Origin: Lanius collurio
Lineage: Eukaryota; Chordata; Aves; Passeriformes; Laniidae
Assembly (NCBI GenBank): GCA_020086605.1
Contig: JACBWW010000012.1
Coordinates: 14,650,881-14,714,880 of the forward strand
Direction: 5' to 3'
DNA length: 64,000 bases
Shown: one piece after another, positions 61,111 to 64,000 of the stretch
Layout of the letters: each line of letters opens with the position of its first letter
How positions within the stretch are numbered: the first letter of the stretch is position 1
The notes under the pieces: generated by a model
The model's database searches: none
What the model was told of the DNA's origin: nothing
The model's input: the letters and a program-made list of their open reading frames with translations, nothing else
Position numbers and translations under genes: made by a program

Positions 61111-63880
61111 GTGAGTACAGTATGATCTTTCCGTAACACTTCAAAATAAAATTGGCTGTCACCATAATATGAAGACATACAGAAAATTAGTTTTCAGGGA
61201 ATTTGTGGTATAATGATTGTTTGCCGATTTCATTTTGTTTTGCATTTTTTGAACCCACTTACCCTATTATTAATGAAAACATTGGCTTAAGGTCAAATGC
61301 CAGTTGAACTCTAGAATTCTTACATTTTTTGCACTGATGCCCTGATAACCTATCTTTCAGTGTAGTGTTGATGTCAGTTTTTATAGCAGCTGTCTAGACA
61401 TGTTTCTCCTGTTGCTTATGGAAACATGGTAAACCTTGCCTGTATGAAGACACTTCACATCCTGTCCATAAGACTTCTTACCATGTTGTAGAATAAAACT
61501 AAGTTAGCAGAAAGCAATATAATCTTGGTAACTTAATGTTGGATTTTATTTATATTTTTTGGTAGCATATGGGGTCTTACTAAGATAATAATTGCATTAC
61601 TCATTTTGGTATGCTTCTGGGAATTGAAGTTAGGCTAATTAATTTGCAATTCCTTGGACTTTTTTTTAACTTTTTTTCTAAAAAGTCATTATTTACAGCT
61701 GTTGTAGCTTATGGCTTATGGTCAGTAATGTTTCTGTATCTGTTGGATTTGTGACTACAAACTTGCTTTCAGGCCTCTGATAAGTTGGGGATGTTTCTGT
61801 TTGAAAATTCTAGTCACCGTAAAATCAGTGGGACTGTTTGCAGAAGCACTTCTGGCTTTTGTGGTGTGAACCTTAGGAGAATAGATCCAAACAGTCCCCA
61901 TTGTTCCAGTTCATTGCTGAGGGAGCTTCAACAGAAACAGGGCTAAATCAGGGGGTGACCCTGCAAGATTCTGAACACCATATGTCAAGTGCTGTTGAAA
62001 CTTTGACTCTTTGTGCCCTTAAAAAGAGGCATTTCAGCACTCCTGTTAGCTAGGGCCAGTATATTGGGTGCTAAAATACTAGGGCTTTTAGATGTAATTT
62101 TAATGTATTTTCTTGCTTATTTTACCCCTCTTTTCTTTAAAGGTGCACAACTACTGATTAAACCACTGGTTATGGAAAATGGAGTTGAAAATATTTATCT
62201 AGTTGGAGCTTCCCACTTAAGACTGTTGCTCGGAGCTGAAACTGTAGGTTTGGTGAAGGAATGCAGTGATAACTCAATGAGAACTTTTACATACAGCAGT
62301 AGAAAAACTTTCAAAGACTTTGCAGGTAAGCAATTGTAGGAATCTTTTGTCATTGTGAAGTGGAGACTAAAGATTATAAACAATTATGCTGTTAAATCTT
62401 CTAAGGTCTTTCTGTTCCTTGGAATGGTCACTGTAAACAGCAAGAGGAAGACCAAGCCATGAAAAAAATACTTGTTTTTAGCTATGGAAATTCAGGTCAT
62501 ATAATGAATTTTGTTTTCTTTCACATGGCTTTAGTTTTTTGCTTGTCTTTTCCTTTATGCTTTTCTATGCTCCAAATAGTCTTTTACTTGTATGAAAGAT
62601 TTTCTTGGAAAATAAGACAAGACAAAGAATTGATAAACATGATTTTATTATTAACAATCCATGTTGTGAATTAATGTAGCAATTTAATTTCTGTGAGCTT
62701 GTTTTGCGGCTTATTATCTTATAATTAGCTGAAAAAATAGAAACATTCTTCTTTGTTACATGTACACATCAAACAAACAGTAATTAACACTACAGATGCA
62801 TTCAGTGGAATTTGGACATGATTAGTGGAATTGTTCCTTTTCCTCTTTTATTTTGTGAAGGTGCCGACACAGGAACATTTCCTTTTAAATATGTTGCTTG
62901 TAAGATATTTAACCCCCCTACAGTGGCAGAACTCATTTTTAGCTCTGCAGGTAAATATTGGAGTTCCAGCTCAGCGTTGCTGATACTTTTAATGTGGCTG
63001 TTTGAGTGATGCCTTTCCCCACATTTTCAACATAAGGGTTCTTGGGTCTGTCTGAAACAATTTGAAGTTTTGTTGTTCAGTGCCAGTTTTGCTCAACACC
63101 ACTGCTGTGTGCAATAACTGCTGCAGTGTCGTTACTTTTGTGGCTTTGCTTTCCTGAAATTAGGAAGCCTTCGGAAGAATTGTCAGTTGCAAAAGGGCCA
63201 CTTCCATTTCTTTCATGGCTTTACATTATTAATGCAAATCTGACACAAATGCCACTGCTGACAGAATCTCTAGGATTAGCTGGAATTCCAGCTGCTGTAA
63301 ATATATTTTTGGCTGTATCTGTTAGTATTTTTTCTTTTTAAAAGCACAAATCTAATTTTAGTTTTGTCCAGGTGCAATCAGAGAAAATTGTCACCTACAA
63401 AAGAAACTCTACAGTCTATGTTGTCTTGATAGTATTTCTGTTTGCCCAATTTAACTAATACTATGTTGTTATTTATTGTATTAGAGTTTTGTTGATATTT
63501 TTGCTACTTACTTAGTGTATTTAGGGCAATCGCTATAGTTCCATATTCCTAAGGGGAAAAAATAGTTATTTGTTTTTTATCACCAGGGAATCAGACTCTT
63601 GTTTCCATGATGATAAATTAATGGAGTTGACAAAGGTTTGTTGCTATAAATTTTTTTTCTGATTCTCATAATTTTTTGTAGTGATTTGCTGCCAGGGTTG
63701 TATTCCTGTGCTGCACCATTTCATACAACCTTCTTTTTTATTTAGATGACAATCACAATTTCCTTACAATGGCGGAATGTCAGTACATCATCAAACATGA
63801 ACTTGAAAATTTGAGAGCTAAAAATGAGAAAATGATCCCTGGATATCCTCAGGCAAAGCTGTACCCAGGAAAATCAATTG
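60951..63880 (+). CDS. ANO10: ANO10 / TMEM16K, N-terminal part (gene continues past the window)
   Basis: Exons 60951..61110, 62143..62325 and 63746..63880 join in phase to residues 1-159 of an anoctamin; human ANO10 is about 660 residues, so only the cytosolic N-terminal domain is in view and no membrane segments yet. Telling motifs: [16 protein letters not shown] (23-38), GAQLLIKPL (54-62), [40 protein letters not shown] and [13 protein letters not shown], all closely matching vertebrate ANO10. ANO10 is a Ca-regulated phospholipid scramblase/channel family member of the ER; human loss-of-function causes autosomal recessive spinocerebellar ataxia 10. The start at 60951 has G at -3 and +4 and lies 14 bases into exon 2. 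The first residues differ from the human N-terminus. The last codon is split across the donor at 63881. Confidence 0.95.
61111..62142 (+). other. ANO10: ANO10 intron 2
   Basis: 1032 bases, AT/T-rich, GT...AG. No repeat or gene recognised. Confidence 0.9.
62143..62325 (+). CDS. ANO10: ANO10 second coding exon
   Basis: 183 nt, residues 54-114. Acceptor TTTTCTTTAAAG, donor GCAG|GTAAG at 62326. It encodes [20 protein letters not shown] and on to [17 protein letters not shown], conserved in vertebrate ANO10. Confidence 0.95.
62326..63745 (+). other. ANO10: ANO10 intron 3
   Basis: 1420 bases. It contains an open, splice-bounded 90-nt segment at 62861-62950 that could be a cassette exon. The rest is T-rich without repeats. 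Confidence 0.85.
62861..62950 (+). other. ANO10: Candidate 90-nt cassette exon in ANO10 intron 3
   Basis: Preceded by a pyrimidine-rich tract ending TTTTGTGAAG and followed by CTCTGCAG|GTAAAT. Joined after exon 62325, which ends in phase 1, it reads without a stop for 30 codons and again ends in phase 1, so it could be inserted or skipped without changing the frame. The encoded stretch includes [13 protein letters not shown] and VAELIFSS. Human ANO10 has no residues at this junction. The acceptor has A at -3 and the donor lacks G at +5, so both are of medium strength. It may be chance. Confidence 0.25.
63746..63880 (+). CDS. ANO10: ANO10 third coding exon
   Basis: 135 nt, residues 115-159 plus one base. 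Acceptor CTTTTTTATTTAG, donor ATTG|GTAAGC at 63881. It encodes [19 protein letters not shown] and [15 protein letters not shown], nearly identical to human ANO10. Confidence 0.96.
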
Positions 63881-64000
63881 GTAAGCAGTGTAGTTTGTTG
63901 CCTCTAACTCTGTGTTGATGTAGGATACTGTTCATGGTGAAAAAAATTAAATTTTTCTTTAATGAAGAGAAATCCTTCAGACATTCAAGTCCCACTGTTT
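63881..64000 (+). other. ANO10: ANO10 intron 4, first 120 bases
   Basis: Begins with donor GTAAGC and runs off the window edge. Confidence 0.9.

Noticed and set aside
62013..62142. Open extension upstream of ANO10 exon 62143 that might give an alternative N-terminus
   Set aside because: It starts at GTG, not ATG, has only one late in-frame ATG and no promoter evidence. The normal acceptor is clear.
1..64000. Bacterial-type features, CRISPR arrays, retroviral genomes, tRNA or rRNA genes
   Set aside because: The window is vertebrate nuclear DNA. I saw no regularly spaced direct repeats, no LTR pairs or gag/pol/env-like frames, and no tRNA or rRNA consensus blocks.

Overview
This is a bird nuclear genome window. 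There are no bacterial or viral gene arrays. Genes are split by introns with GT/AG boundaries, and two CpG-island promoters are present. Almost every repeat I recognise is a CR1 LINE, many ending in the avian-style tail built from gattctatg/gattctgtg units. No Alu, L1 or other mammalian SINE/LINE signature was seen. The species cannot be fixed from the sequence. A turtle or crocodilian is less likely but not excluded.

Two protein genes lie head to head. ABHD5 (CGI-58, the lipid-droplet co-activator of the triglyceride lipase PNPLA2/ATGL) is complete on the minus strand. Its seven coding exons run from the ATG at 36923 to the stop at 11926. They splice in phase to 343 residues, and every junction has GT/AG ends. 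ANO10 (TMEM16K, an anoctamin-family scramblase/channel of the endoplasmic reticulum) starts on the plus strand. Its CpG-island promoter is at about 57.6-58.3 kb. The first three coding exons (60951-61110, 62143-62325, 63746-63880) give residues 1-159, and the gene runs off the right edge. The divergent ABHD5-ANO10 order matches the arrangement known in human.

Layout: 1-5.7 kb is GC-richer intergenic DNA downstream of ABHD5 with no recognisable gene. 5.7-9.8 kb is AT-rich intergenic. 9.8-11.9 kb is the probable ABHD5 3' UTR. 11.9-36.9 kb is the ABHD5 gene body, with a 13.7 kb first intron. 36.4-37.3 kb is its CpG island. 37.4-56.8 kb is an intergenic stretch of about 20 kb with a few CR1 copies and one unexplained open frame. 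56.8-60.3 kb is a CR1-rich belt flanking and following the ANO10 promoter. 60.9-64 kb holds ANO10 exons 2-4.

Most worth checking: a 90-nt, stop-free, symmetric phase-1 candidate cassette exon in ANO10 intron 3 (62861-62950); a possible uORF overlapping the ANO10 start; a possible divergent transcript from the ABHD5 CpG island; a nested CR1; a nearly perfect 84-bp tandem duplication; and a short unclassified repeat present twice in ABHD5 intron 1. I found no tRNA, rRNA, CRISPR, retroviral or clearly new multi-gene system.
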